DNA from: Tranquillimonas alkanivorans
Lineage (GTDB): Bacteria > Pseudomonadota > Alphaproteobacteria > Rhodobacterales > Rhodobacteraceae
NCBI RefSeq assembly: GCF_900115595.1
Contig: NZ_FOXA01000025.1
Span: 1 to 38,470 of the forward strand
DNA length: 38,470 bases
Direction: 5' to 3'
The notes below the pieces were generated by a model, which was not told the DNA's origin, did no database searches, and was given only the letters and a program-made list of their open reading frames with translations. Made by a program: the position numbers and the translations under genes. Shown one piece after another: positions 1-8,225 of the stretch (positions are counted from its first letter, which is position 1; each line of letters begins with the position of its first letter).

Positions 1-129
1 GCGCCCGCACTCCGCGCTCGGCGGACGAACACCGGTCGAGGCCCATCAGGGCCCCGGCCTGAAAGCGGCGGCATGATAAACAGGCAAGCTTAGCGGCGCC
101 GCAACACTGTCCGGAAAACGGGGACCACC

Positions 130-237
130 TCAATCAGCTAAAGCATAGACGTCATCAATGGCTTCCTGCCATGATTTAGCTGTGGACTGCGACGCGAAGA
201 AGGTGAGCGTTATCAGCAGCGCGAATCGAAAAAGCAT
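130..237 (-). CDS. possible small exported peptide (35 aa)
   Basis: A 35-residue frame begins MLFRFALLITLTFFAS, which has the charged start, hydrophobic core and small-residue end of a signal peptide. About 17 residues follow (ending DDVYALAD) before a stop. It could be a secreted micropeptide or the head of a decayed exported protein. No family is recognised and the frame is too short for coding statistics, so this is a weak call. Confidence 0.25.
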   Translation of the reverse strand: MLFRFALLITLTFFASQSTAKSWQEAIDDVYALAD

Positions 238-554
238 GTCGTTAACCCCAACGCTCCTGCGCTATAGCCTCTCCCAAAACACCTCTACGAAGCGGCGGTG
301 GAAGGCGCCAGCATGATCGACTGCTCGCCCGGTTGGTGGCGCAGAAAATCGCGCCAGTGCGCTTCCTGTGACACGCATTCGCCTGTCGTAAGCCGCTGGG
401 CCTCCCGCCTTCGCAGGTTACGCGCTTCATAAAATGGAGCACTCGGGCCGGAACGAAGTTCGCATGCGAGGTGAGGATGCAAGCGGCGTATATCCTGGGC
501 CTCAGAGGGTTATGCAGGGTGATCTCGCACTTTGGGCGCCGAAGGATAATGCCG
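238..554. other. no convincing gene
   Basis: Several short overlapping frames exist. The most protein-like is on the minus strand at 285-482 (65 codons, with a stretch reading TTGECVSQEAHWRDFL), but it has no ribosome-binding site that I can see and no recognisable domain. I do not call a gene here. Confidence 0.4.
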
Positions 555-1217
555 CTAAGTAGAGGCTTCCGCGTCCCGGCGCTCCCACTGCGTCCACCGC
601 AAGATTGCTGGATACAGGTGAAAATGCGGATGTGCGTCTGCGAACGCCTTGGCTAGACCCATGAAGGCTTTCTCGTTTCTTAGCCTGTCGATCAAGTGCG
701 TCAGTAGCGCCTTCCGGGTTTCGCCGCTGATCCCCAGCGTTTCCGAGTCTCGGTCGGTTGAGGCGGGAAACAATGCCATAAACAACAGCAGTTCGCTGTT
801 ACCTGCGTTTTTCAGCGAGGTGCCAAAGAAGTACTCTGGAAGTTCGCGTGGATTGGAAATGAGGGTAGAAGCCGCGCGGACCTCTATCAAGCAGTATGAG
901 CGAAGGCTCTCAAACTGAGATATTGCGAGAGCAGTGTGTATATTATCAGAGTGTACAGGCTGCGCGTCTCGGAAGGCTTCGATCCTGCGACTGAAGTCGT
1001 CGGCATCCAGGGAGTTCACTATCTCCTGATTTAGTAGGTCGAGGTCGTCCAGAACTTTCTGTACTTGCGCGCGGTCGAAGCTATCGGTGCGTGGTGAGGA
1101 GCCGAGATAGTCCACTGCTTCTCCAAGGGTCAGCCCAGCTAAGTCGCGTTTCAGCTTTCGCCGCCACCCAAAGTTAAACATTGCCGACTGCTCCCAAAAC
1201 CACGGTAATTCCTTCAT
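555..1217 (-). CDS. hypothetical protein (220 aa)
   Basis: A 220-codon frame with an even, soluble, mostly helical composition and no signal peptide or membrane segment. No motif or family was recognised. The listed start (MKELPWFW) has no clear Shine-Dalgarno; an internal ATG at 1181 (MFNFGWRRKL) is preceded by GGGAG at a good distance and may be the true start, giving 208 aa. It lies downstream of the XRE/VWA pair on the same strand, with about 70 bp between, so it may be co-transcribed with them. Function unknown. Confidence 0.6.
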   Translation of the reverse strand: MKELPWFWEQSAMFNFGWRRKLKRDLAGLTLGEAVDYLGSSPRTDSFDRAQVQKVLDDLDLLNQEIVNSLDADDFSRRIEAFRDAQPVHSDNIHTALAISQFESLRSYCLIEVRAASTLISNPRELPEYFFGTSLKNAGNSELLLFMALFPASTDRDSETLGISGETRKALLTHLIDRLRNEKAFMGLAKAFADAHPHFHLYPAILRWTQWERRDAEAST

Positions 1218-1285
1218 TTTTGTAGTAGGTAGACCTAGCGCTCGCCGGTGCCGATGGTGGTGTGGGTATCATAGAGAGATGTGCC

Positions 1286-1549
1286 TCAGAAATCGTCCGG
1301 TAAATTCAGTCTAAATCCTTGGTCGAGTGCAGCCGCTCTGTGTAGCCGAGATGTGTCTTCGGGGGACGTTTTTAGAGCGGCGGCGATCTGGTCGATGCGG
1401 TCAGGTGAGAGCGACTTTCGGCCCTTCGTCACCGCAGAAAGGTAAGCGCGTGAGACGCCGATATGGTTGGCGACCCGGTTCTGGGACGCCGCGTACTTTT
1501 CAAGAATTTCCGACAGGGTCTTCCCTAGCCGCTTGCTCTCATCGCTCAA
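1286..1549 (-). CDS. XRE-family helix-turn-helix regulator (87 aa)
   Basis: A small DNA-binding protein made almost entirely of one Cro/C1-type HTH domain. Residues about 9-60 show the pattern SEILEKYAASQNRVANHIG, then VSRAYLSAVTKGRKSLSPD as the recognition region, then a helix resembling DQIAAALKTSPED. The length fits stand-alone XRE repressors. Its start codon lies inside the end of the upstream VWA gene (11-bp overlap), so the two are translationally linked. The natural target to suspect is the palindrome at 2284-2304 in front of the operon, which would make it autoregulatory; that link is inferred. Confidence 0.8.
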   Translation of the reverse strand: MSDESKRLGKTLSEILEKYAASQNRVANHIGVSRAYLSAVTKGRKSLSPDRIDQIAAALKTSPEDTSRLHRAAALDQGFRLNLPDDF

Positions 1550-2273
1550 TGCGCCAACCTCGCAGCTTCAAGTGCAAAGGGAGCTCGTCGTCTTGCCTCT
1601 CGGAGCGACTGAAGCGGTCGCCAGACCTCAGCTTTTGTTCCGGCGAGAACTCGAGGCTCGCCATCCGGCCGCTGACGTAATCCACCGTGTTCTGCGCCAT
1701 GGCAGCGAAAGCGGCGTTCGTCTCGCGGCTATCGGTCCCGTAGCTCATTGTGCGCTCACGGCTTATCCCCATCATTGAGCTCTGTTCGTAAGCGTCAATG
1801 CCCGCGCCCATGAAAACGAACTCCCAGCCAGCCTCCTCCTTCTCTTCCACTAGACGTTTCAGGGCGGCCCAAGAAGCCTCTTTCGAGGCATTCTCGTGCC
1901 CGTCCGTCTGGATCGCGAGCACAATCCTGATGTCGTCTCTGCCGCTGGTTTGCTCAGTCACTGCCTGGATCGTCGTGAACGCAGCATCCAGCAGCGGTGT
2001 CGCGCCTCGCGGCCGGAATGCGTCTGCGCGGAGTGGCGGTACGTCTGCGATCCTGCGGCACTCATAGGTCGTCTCGAGGCGCATGCCTTCGGCGCTGGCG
2101 TCGAACTGAACCATCGAAAAACGCAGGTCACCTTCGGCGTTCTTAAGCTCCTCCAGGTAGGCGTTGATGGCGCCCAGCGTGTCGTCCTTGTGCGCTTGCA
2201 TGCTGCCTGAGCGGTCAAGGAGAAGCGTGACGAGGGTCTTTTTTGCACCAACGGGTTCTTCGTGATCTGTCAT
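1539..2273 (-). CDS. VWA-domain protein (244 aa)
   Basis: A von Willebrand factor A domain protein. The N-terminal part reads VTLLLDRSGSM, the DxSxS core of the metal-ion-dependent adhesion site. A later threonine (GATPLLDAAF) and aspartate (AIQTDGHEN) supply the other two MIDAS elements, so the metal site looks complete. The frame is open further upstream to 2462, but the start at MTDHEEPVGAKK is preferred: it places the start just after the VWA boundary and just downstream of a perfect palindrome. No signal peptide or membrane segment was seen, so it is probably cytoplasmic. It overlaps the XRE gene by 11 bp. VWA proteins often scaffold other proteins or act with AAA+ ATPases, but no ATPase is adjacent; the role is unknown. 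Confidence 0.8.
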   Translation of the reverse strand: MTDHEEPVGAKKTLVTLLLDRSGSMQAHKDDTLGAINAYLEELKNAEGDLRFSMVQFDASAEGMRLETTYECRRIADVPPLRADAFRPRGATPLLDAAFTTIQAVTEQTSGRDDIRIVLAIQTDGHENASKEASWAALKRLVEEKEEAGWEFVFMGAGIDAYEQSSMMGISRERTMSYGTDSRETNAAFAAMAQNTVDYVSGRMASLEFSPEQKLRSGDRFSRSERQDDELPLHLKLRGWRIER

Positions 2274-2283
2274 CTTGCACCTA

Positions 2284-2304
2284 TGTAAACCGTGTAGGTT
2301 TACA
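2284..2304. promoter_or_regulatory. perfect palindrome, candidate operator
   Basis: TGTAAACC and GGTTTACA form a perfect 8-bp inverted repeat with a 5-bp spacer (gtgta). It lies 10 bp upstream of the VWA start on the minus strand, and about 85 bp upstream of the divergent gene at 2389. The size and position fit an operator for the XRE protein encoded in the same operon. Confidence 0.55.
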
Positions 2305-2388
2305 ATGTGGACGCAAAGGCACATGTTCAAGGTGTTAGGCCGGACTTTTTCGGCGGCCTGGGGGGAAGCAGCATGGAAGAGGATCAGA

Positions 2389-2829
2389 ATGACCAATGTT
2401 TCTAATTTGATGATTATGACAGCTCTGCTGGCGCTGGTGCAGGCGGGCTGTGGACCTGTCACCGGTGTTGGAACGGGTGCTAACTACAATGCCCCGGCTG
2501 CTTCGGTTGAAGATAGGTCAAGCGGCCTCACGAAGATCGTTTCGGAACCGCAGGTGCCAGCTACTCGAGCGAGGGCTATCTGTGAGCCGCAGGCAAGAGC
2601 GGCGGCCTCTCGCGCGGTAGCTGGCTTCACTCCGTCCAATACAGGGTATAGGGCGACGTGTTCAGAAACATACCTCGGAAGTTACGACTGTAGGGGATCG
2701 TCGTATACTTCGGGAGGGTTCGCTGGCGGTCTCATGGCGGGGCTAGAAGAACGCGAGTTGGCGCGCGAGACAGCAAAAGCCGTTTACCTTTCGTGTCTTT
2801 CGGGCTTCGGATGGACGAAGGAATACTAG
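2389..2829 (+). CDS. small exported protein, possible lipoprotein (146 aa)
   Basis: The protein starts MTNVSNLMIMTALLALVQAGCG: a hydrophobic signal segment ending in AGC, which could be a lipobox although the residue at -3 (Q) is unusual. The mature part is small-residue rich and has several cysteines (SEICE-type CEPQ, TCSETY, DCRGSS, LSCLSGFG), so it is probably periplasmic or outer-membrane attached. The start at 2389 has AAGAGGA just upstream, and the longer frame from 2275 would destroy the signal peptide. It is transcribed divergently from the VWA gene and shares its upstream region. The family was not recognised. Confidence 0.6.
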   Translation: MTNVSNLMIMTALLALVQAGCGPVTGVGTGANYNAPAASVEDRSSGLTKIVSEPQVPATRARAICEPQARAAASRAVAGFTPSNTGYRATCSETYLGSYDCRGSSYTSGGFAGGLMAGLEERELARETAKAVYLSCLSGFGWTKEY

Positions 2830-2841
2830 GCGGTCCGCCTG

Positions 2842-3225
2842 CTAAGGGATAGCAACTTCGGTGATGTCTAGCTGCCGGTAAATCTGGATGGCGAGCTTCG
2901 TGTAGCCGAGGTGCTCGGCGATGTGGTCGAGCTTCCGGGCCACGTTGACCGAGCAGAAGGCATTGTGATCCGCGTTGGACGAGAGGCCCTTTTCAGCGAT
3001 CACGTAACGATTTCGCTTGGTCCGATAGACGCTGATCTCAGACCAGGTCGTGGAGTTCGGTCGCTGAGTGGAGGCATTCGCCACCAAGGTGCCCGTAAGC
3101 CGGACATCCGGCCTACCATCGGTCACCTTGATGAGGATCTCACCTAGCTCGTTCGGCGCCTGCTCATCGAGATACCGAACAGGGTCGATGTAGGGCTTCG
3201 TACGCTGGCTAACGCACACGTTCAT
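2842..3225 (-). CDS. hypothetical protein (127 aa)
   Basis: The start at MNVCVSQRTKPYID is chosen because AGGAG stands just upstream and the frame then begins 12 bp after the stop of the 320-aa gene, so the pair is almost certainly one operon. The protein is a basic, mixed alpha/beta sequence with a central piece (TWSEISVYRTKRNRYVIAEK) that looks like a beta-hairpin, and an ending rich in KLAIQIYRQLD. No known domain was recognised. The longer frame to 3285 runs into the upstream gene and is not needed. Confidence 0.6.
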   Translation of the reverse strand: MNVCVSQRTKPYIDPVRYLDEQAPNELGEILIKVTDGRPDVRLTGTLVANASTQRPNSTTWSEISVYRTKRNRYVIAEKGLSSNADHNAFCSVNVARKLDHIAEHLGYTKLAIQIYRQLDITEVAIP

Positions 3226-3236
3226 GCTCGATCTCC

Positions 3237-4199
3237 TCAGGCGGCGGTTTTCAGGAACAGCTCCGACCGGGACACCCGCTCCCATGTCTGACCGATGACG
3301 ATGGAGGGCACACCGCTTTTCGGAGCCGGGCGGCGCCAGCGCGGCGGCTTCATTCTTACCAACTCCGCCAGGGCCTCATCGTAGTTGTCGTATCTCCTCT
3401 GGTCGGCCTTGGGGCCCAAGATGAACCCCCGGCCGGTGTCCAGATCGGGAGTAAATCTGGAGCCGTCGGAGGCGACTGGAATGAAGATGAAATCCTCAAC
3501 CTTTTCTTGGTGCTCATCGTCGATCTCGTCGGCCGACGGCCTTTGATCCCGCCAGATCGAAGGGAAAAATGTCTCTCGCCCCTCCAGCCAGCTCAGGGCT
3601 TCAGTGGCCGGGATCCTCTTGTTGTCGTCACGCTTCAGGACGGCTGTGTCTCCCGAAACCATCGCGCGCATCCGGCTTGGAGAGACGCCGCCGAGCAGAG
3701 CGAGATCTTCCGGCCGCACAGGGTGGCCATGGTCTAGCACAAACCGGCCTCGCGCCATCCCGTAAATCTTGCTGAACTCAGAGTCGCGGGAGCCGATCCA
3801 CGCATCGAGATCAACGGCTTTGAGGAAGCGCTCGACTTCCCTTAAGAGGTTGACGATGCGCTGCTGGCTGATCTGAGCGGTATCTGCCGCCGTGGCATGT
3901 AGATCGATGCCGTAGATGGCGTAGGCAGCCATGTCGTGCAGAGGAGCGCCAAGCCGCCATTCGCTGAAGAGGCCGTAACGGGCTTCGTGCAGCGCGTCCT
4001 TCCAGTCTTCACCCCAATAGCCGAGCGGGCCAGTGATCTGCTCCATGGCCTTGGCGGTGAGCTGTTCCCCGACCATAATCTCCAGGACTTCTCCCACCTT
4101 GACCGCCACGTCGGCGAGGATGGCTGCCGGATCGCCTTCGTTGCCGTAGTTCTCCCGAAATATCTGGATACGTTCGTCGTAGCTTTCAGTGTGCGCCAT
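3237..4199 (-). CDS. hypothetical protein with possible HTH (320 aa)
   Basis: A 320-aa soluble protein. Residues about 170-190 (EDLALLGGVSPSRMRAMVSG) look like a helix-turn-helix, and this is followed by a segment on substrate naming and levels that I cannot assign (TEALSWLEGRETFF). The C-terminal half is rich in D and R with GFILGPKADQRRYDNYDEAL. It is the first gene of a two-gene unit with the 127-aa protein. A near-perfect inverted repeat ends 11 bp upstream of the start codon, so it may regulate its own transcription. A DNA-binding role is inferred only from the HTH-like stretch. Confidence 0.6.
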   Translation of the reverse strand: MAHTESYDERIQIFRENYGNEGDPAAILADVAVKVGEVLEIMVGEQLTAKAMEQITGPLGYWGEDWKDALHEARYGLFSEWRLGAPLHDMAAYAIYGIDLHATAADTAQISQQRIVNLLREVERFLKAVDLDAWIGSRDSEFSKIYGMARGRFVLDHGHPVRPEDLALLGGVSPSRMRAMVSGDTAVLKRDDNKRIPATEALSWLEGRETFFPSIWRDQRPSADEIDDEHQEKVEDFIFIPVASDGSRFTPDLDTGRGFILGPKADQRRYDNYDEALAELVRMKPPRWRRPAPKSGVPSIVIGQTWERVSRSELFLKTAA

Positions 4200-4209
4200 G
4201 GCGATCTCC

Positions 4210-4234
4210 GAGCATGTGAGCAGTTCACAAGCTC
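4210..4234. promoter_or_regulatory. inverted repeat, candidate operator
   Basis: GAGCATGTGA, spacer gcagt, TCACAAGCTC: a 10-bp inverted repeat with one mismatch, 11 bp from the start of the 320-aa gene. The half-site GAGCATGT recurs on the other strand in the palindrome CATGCTCGCATG at 4288-4299, so there may be two binding sites in this leader. Confidence 0.5.
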
Positions 4235-4700
4235 ATATGGGGCAAGGCGATCCACAAGTCAAGCGGAGAGAGCAGAAAAACATTCTACATGCTCGCATGA
4301 GGTCTTCATATCGTAGAGGGAAGCAAATGATGAAGGGCCGACTTCCGCTTTCTTTGGTTGGCGACGCGGCAGGATGGGTCCGGCGGATGCCGCGCGCGTC
4401 GATGAGTGCAGCTTGTTCGCGGATTGGGAGAAGATCAGCAGCGCGGCACCTTCGCGCGCGTCTATCAGCGCCGCGTCGGTCGGTCCTACTCGGATCAAAC
4501 AGGCGGGTCGGGGCAGCAGTAGAGTAGCGCGATGGCAGCGTCTCAACCGGACGCATCACGCAGCCGAGCGGTCGAAAGGGCGTATGCGCCGTCTCCGCCC
4601 CATCGGGATTTCGGTTGCGGTCGGGTTTCCGGCGCCTTCGGCTGACGGTCTTGCCCTGATGAGGGCGCAGGATGAGCTCACTGGGGACTCCCGGGTGAGC
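4235..4700. other. intergenic, remnant-like
   Basis: No supported gene. Apart from the second CATGC palindrome (4288-4299), the only structure seen is a pair of TGAGCTCA octamers at 4673-4680 and 4696-4703, the second covering the stop codon of the truncated IS66 transposase. The outer terminal repeat of that IS66 could not be located here, so the other edge of the remnant is uncertain. Confidence 0.4.
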
Positions 4701-5705
4701 TCATTGTGAGGGGTGGGACGCCTCGGCGTAGGCCCACGGCATCAACTCGTCGATATCCTTATCGAGATGACCGTTGGCGAGCTTGGTGAAGAGGTCGCGC
4801 AAATAGGCGTAGGGCTCAACGCCGTTCATCTTGCAGGTGCCAATCAGGCTGGCAAAGCGCGCCCATGACCGACCTCCGTCATCGTGCCCGGCAAACAGCG
4901 CGTTGCGGCGGTTCATGGCCGGGCTGCGGATGGCGTTCTCGACAAGGTTGGAGTCGATGTCGACCCGGCCATCTTCGAGGAAGAGCCGGAAGCCCTCCTG
5001 GCGCCGGAGCATGTAGGCGAGCGCCCCGCCAAGCTCGGATTTGCGCGAGACGCGCGCGGCCTGGGCGGCCACCCATGTGAAGAACTCATCCACCAGTGGG
5101 CGGGACAGGTCCTGGCGGACTGCGCGGCGATGAGCGGGGCCCAACCCGCGGATGGCATCCTCGATCTTGTAGAGCGCGGCAATGCGCACCAGCGCCTCGT
5201 CGACGATGGGTGACCCCTTCTTCGGCTTGGCCTTGATCAGCTTTCGCCGACCATGGGCCCAGCAAAATGCCAGCTTCAGGGGCTTACCACCTTGGCGGTC
5301 GGGCTTGGCCAGATGCGTATAGCCGCCATAGGCATCGACTTGGATCGTGCCATTGAAGCCGGTCAGGATTTCATCGGCATACTCGCCCTTTCGGCCGGGC
5401 CGATAGTGGAACACCACGCCCGGCGGTGCCGGACCATTCCAGCCCCGTTCATCGCGCAGCACCGCCCACAGGTAGCCGGTCTTCGTCTTGCCCCGCCCGG
5501 GGTCCAGCACCGGAGCGGTCGTTTCGTCGACACAGAGCCGGGTGCTGCCCTGGATCAGGGCCTTGGCCATATGCTCCACCACCGGCTCGATCAGCGTCCC
5601 CGTCCGTCCCATCCAGTCCGCCAGCACCGAGCGGTCGATGGGCACGCCGTGCCGGGCCATGACCACGGCTTGGCGGTTCAGCGGCATGTGCTCGGAATGC
5701 TTGGA
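4701..5705 (-). pseudogene. tnpC: IS66-family transposase TnpC, 5'-truncated
   Basis: The frame carries the C-terminal catalytic part of an IS66 TnpC: CVDETTAPVLDPGRGK (first acidic site), IQVDAYGGY, a zinc-like FCWAHGRRKL, and SNLVENAIRSPAMNRRNALFAG (catalytic Glu region). It begins abruptly at SKHSEHMPLNRQ, the position reached about 200 residues into a normal TnpC (compare TSKFDDHVPLYRQ in the complete copy at 13515-15143), exactly where the terminal repeat of the IS21 element starts. The N-terminal part with the zinc finger, and tnpA and tnpB, are gone and are not found on the far side of the IS21. It is a different IS66 lineage from the complete one. Confidence 0.9.
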
Positions 5706-5774
5706 TGCGTATTCCGGGCCATCCGGTCGCCTGTTCCAGCGACATCCGGTCAGCCGTTCCGAAGTATCCGGTCA
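5706..5774. repeat. left terminal repeat of IS21 no. 1
   Basis: Copies of tccggtc(a) start at 5722, 5745 and 5767. The block aligns, inverted, with 16797-16867; the outermost shared stretch is tgcgtattccgg here against tgcgcgttccgagg at the other end. Confidence 0.8.
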
Positions 5775-5928
5775 CTTCGAGACGGCGCCACTGAGCATGG
5801 TTTCCTAATCCCATCCATCTGACCTTCGGTCAAGGCTGACGGATTGGCCCGACGGGAGCCGCGCGCGACGTCGCGTGCGCCCCATGACGCTGGCGCGGCG
5901 GCGCGCGCGGCGGTGGGTTGTGCGGGCA

Positions 5929-6684
5929 TCATGGGGTCTTAGCGCTCCTTTCGGCATCGAGTGTCTTGCGCAGTGAGGGCCCGTCGAGCGGCAGACGGTG
6001 GGCGTTGTGGACGAGCCGGTCGAGGATTGCGTCGGCGAAGGTCGGTTCATCTATCACGTCGTGCCAGGCATCGACGGGCAGTTGGCTCGTGACGATGATC
6101 GAGCCGTTGCCGTACCGGTCCTCGACGATCTCCATCAGATCTCGCCGCTGCTGCGGCGTGAGCCGGTCGGGTCCCCAGTCGTCCAAGATTAGCAGGTCGG
6201 TGCGGACGAGCTGGCGGAACAGCCGCGGGAAGCGGCCGTCGCCATGGGCGAGTTCGAGATCGGCGAACAGACGCGGCAGGCGATGGTAGAGCACGCTCTT
6301 GCCATCCCGGCACGCTTTGTGGCCAAGGGCGCAGGCGAGCCAGGTCTTGCCGACGCCGCATGGTCCGGTGACGAGCAGGTTCTGCCGCTTCTCGATCCAG
6401 CCGCCCTGGACGAGGTGGCGGAACAGGTCCCGGTCGAGCTGACGCGGAGTGCGGTAGTCGACATCCTCGACGGAGGCGCCGACATGGCGTAGCTTCGCCG
6501 TCCGCATGCGGCTCTGGAACTTCCGGGTGGCACGGCTCGCCGCCTCCCGGTCGATCAGCAGCCCCAGCCACTCGGCGTGGCTGAGATCGGTGGCTTCCTC
6601 TTGGCCCTGCAGTTCGCTGAAGGCGTCGGCCATGCCGTCGAGCTTCAGCTCGCGCAGGCGGTGATGGGTGGGATGGTCGAGCAT
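5929..6684 (-). CDS. istB: IS21 transposition helper ATPase IstB (no. 1)
   Basis: AAA+ ATPase that assists the IstA transposase in target selection. Walker A is GPCGVGKT (residues about 107-114) and Walker B is LLILDDWG (164-171), followed by the usual DRYGNGSIIVTSQLPV and DAILDRLVHNAHRL sensor region. The 251-aa length is typical. The start at MLDHPTHHRL is preferred over an upstream TTG (6699) because GAGGA stands before it. It lies 11 bp after the istA stop. It looks intact, but its IstA partner is broken, so the element cannot move on its own. Confidence 0.9.
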   Translation of the reverse strand: MLDHPTHHRLRELKLDGMADAFSELQGQEEATDLSHAEWLGLLIDREAASRATRKFQSRMRTAKLRHVGASVEDVDYRTPRQLDRDLFRHLVQGGWIEKRQNLLVTGPCGVGKTWLACALGHKACRDGKSVLYHRLPRLFADLELAHGDGRFPRLFRQLVRTDLLILDDWGPDRLTPQQRRDLMEIVEDRYGNGSIIVTSQLPVDAWHDVIDEPTFADAILDRLVHNAHRLPLDGPSLRKTLDAERSAKTP

Positions 6685-6695
6685 GCACGTCCTCT

Positions 6696-7476
6696 TCAAT
6701 GGAAGTAGCTGGCGCCGCGGATGTTGGGATGGGTGATCGCCGGCCCCTCCGCGGGCTTAGCGGGCCGGTGGCGATGCAGGTTGTTCTGGAGGATCGATTT
6801 CACGGAGCTGTAGGAGAGCCCGCCGATCTCGTTGGCGCGCTGGCAGGCGGCCTCCAGCGCATCTCTGCCGTGTGGTTTGGCGAGCCGGATGATCCCGACA
6901 CAGGCCCGGAAGCCTTGCTCGGGGTGCGGCTTCGTTCTCAGGATCAGGTCCACCAGCGTCGCGGTGTTCGGCCCGATCGCGTGCGCCCGGCGGCGCAGCT
7001 CGGCCGGTGTCAGGCCAGCATAGCGACGGTGACTGTCGGGCATGTGCGCCGGCACGGTCGTGTGCTTGCGGTTGCCGGAGGTCCGGACGTGGGACGCGAC
7101 GCGGGTGCCCTCATGGAAGATCTCGATCGTTCGCGCTGCGACCCGAACCCAGAGCGCCTTCTTCAGGAGTTGGTGCGGGACCGAGTAGTAGTGCTTCTCG
7201 ACCTCAACGTGGTAGTCGAGCCCGACGCGGCGTTCGAACCATTCGGCATACTCAAAGGGCGAGGCAGGCAGGGGCTTCAGCGCCGGCCTGTCCAGTTGCT
7301 CGAACAGCGTCCGCCGGCTGGCGCCCAGGTGACGCGAGACCTTGCCGTTCAGACGCGGCAGGAGCTCTCGGATTGCAGCATTCACCTCGGAGAGCGAGAA
7401 GAACCGGCGTCTGCGAAGTCGTGCGATGATCCAGCGCTGAACGAGCAGGACACCGACTTCCACCTTCGCCTTATCC
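6696..7476 (-). pseudogene. istA: IstA no. 1, C-terminal fragment
   Basis: The C-terminal half of an IS21 IstA transposase, beginning [23 protein letters not shown] contains the catalytic Glu of the DDE triad, followed by [20 protein letters not shown] and the [12 protein letters not shown] region. The reading frame joins exactly to the fragment at 15936-16687, whose last codons read YKPRD: the reconstructed gene is 1533 nt, 510 residues. The break lies between the second catalytic Asp and the Glu. The few codons upstream of the break in this frame ([12 protein letters not shown]) come from the inserted IS110 end. Confidence 0.9.
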
Positions 7477-7724
7477 GGCATGATAGAGTCGGCGCTTCGA
7501 AATCCTGCCACTCTGTGCAGATTGGAGATAGGGTAGCACCATCCGGGATTTGGGGCGCCGGGAGCACGAAAGTGCGGGCAGACCGAGCTTGAGACATGGG
7601 CTGCGAGCCCGAAGCTTTATCTGGTCGCCCCTGCGGCTTGCCCGGATGTGCCGAGAGCACGGATCTGTAGTTGCCGCGTGCCCGCCTGCTCCCACGAGGC
7701 GAATGCTTTTGAAGTGGAGGGAGT
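7477..7724 (+). ncRNA. IS110 left-end non-coding region, candidate bridge RNA
   Basis: About 250 bp without a gene between the element edge and the transposase start. In the IS110 group this region is known to encode a bridge RNA whose loops match donor ends and target. Suggestive here: ATCTGTA at 7663-7669 repeats the element's right edge (15926-15932), and ATCCGG near 7531 repeats the left junction. Both matches are short and could be chance. No structure prediction was possible. Confidence 0.35.
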
Positions 7725-8137
7725 ATGCGGATCATAGGAATGGACATTCATCGGGACTTCGCCGAGGTGGTGGCGCTGGAAGGCAACGCGCTGACCCATC
7801 TGGGCCGAGTAGAAATGTCACGCGACAAACTGAGGGCCTTCGCGGCGGATTTGCAGGCTGCGGACCACGTCGTGCTGGAATCGACCGGCAATACGGTGGC
7901 GGTAGTCGACCTTCTGTCGCCGCATGTGGCACGGGTTGCGGTGGCCAACCCGCTGCAGGTGCATCTGATCGCGAAGGCCAAGACCAAGACAGACAAGATT
8001 GATGCGGGCGTTCTGGCAAAACTCTACGCCGCGGGTTTTCTACCCGAAGTGTGGACTCCGGACGACGCGACGCTGGCGCGGCGCCGACAGGTGGCGCGCC
8101 GCAGCCAGCTCGTGAAACAGCGTGTCCGGCTGAAGGG
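7725..8137 (+). pseudogene. IS110 transposase, N-terminal piece
   Basis: The N-terminal DEDD RuvC-like domain: GMDIH (Asp7), VLESTG (Glu52) and KTKTDKIDAGVLA (Asp90, Asp93) are all present. GGAGGGAGT directly precedes the ATG. The frame reads QLVKQRVRLKG and is cut there by IS21 no. 2. It continues as FVHSILHAHL at 10800. Pieces 7725-8137, 10800-11253 and 15463-15822 add to 1227 nt with no frame error, so the gene was intact when it was hit. Confidence 0.9.
8132..8137. repeat. target duplication of IS21 no. 2 (left copy)
   Basis: gaaggg immediately left of the element end tgtagcgcg. The second copy is at 10794-10799. Confidence 0.85.
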
Positions 8138-8225
8138 TGTAGCGCGACATCGCAGTTGAGGGCTCAGCGACATTGCAGGTGGGTCGACGGTGACGTTGTG
8201 ACGGTGCCGCTTTGGCGCCGTCAGA

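Noticed and set aside
1-74. minus-strand frame running off the left edge (starts MPPLSGRGPDG)
   Set aside because: No ribosome site, low-complexity sequence and only 24 codons visible; cannot be supported.
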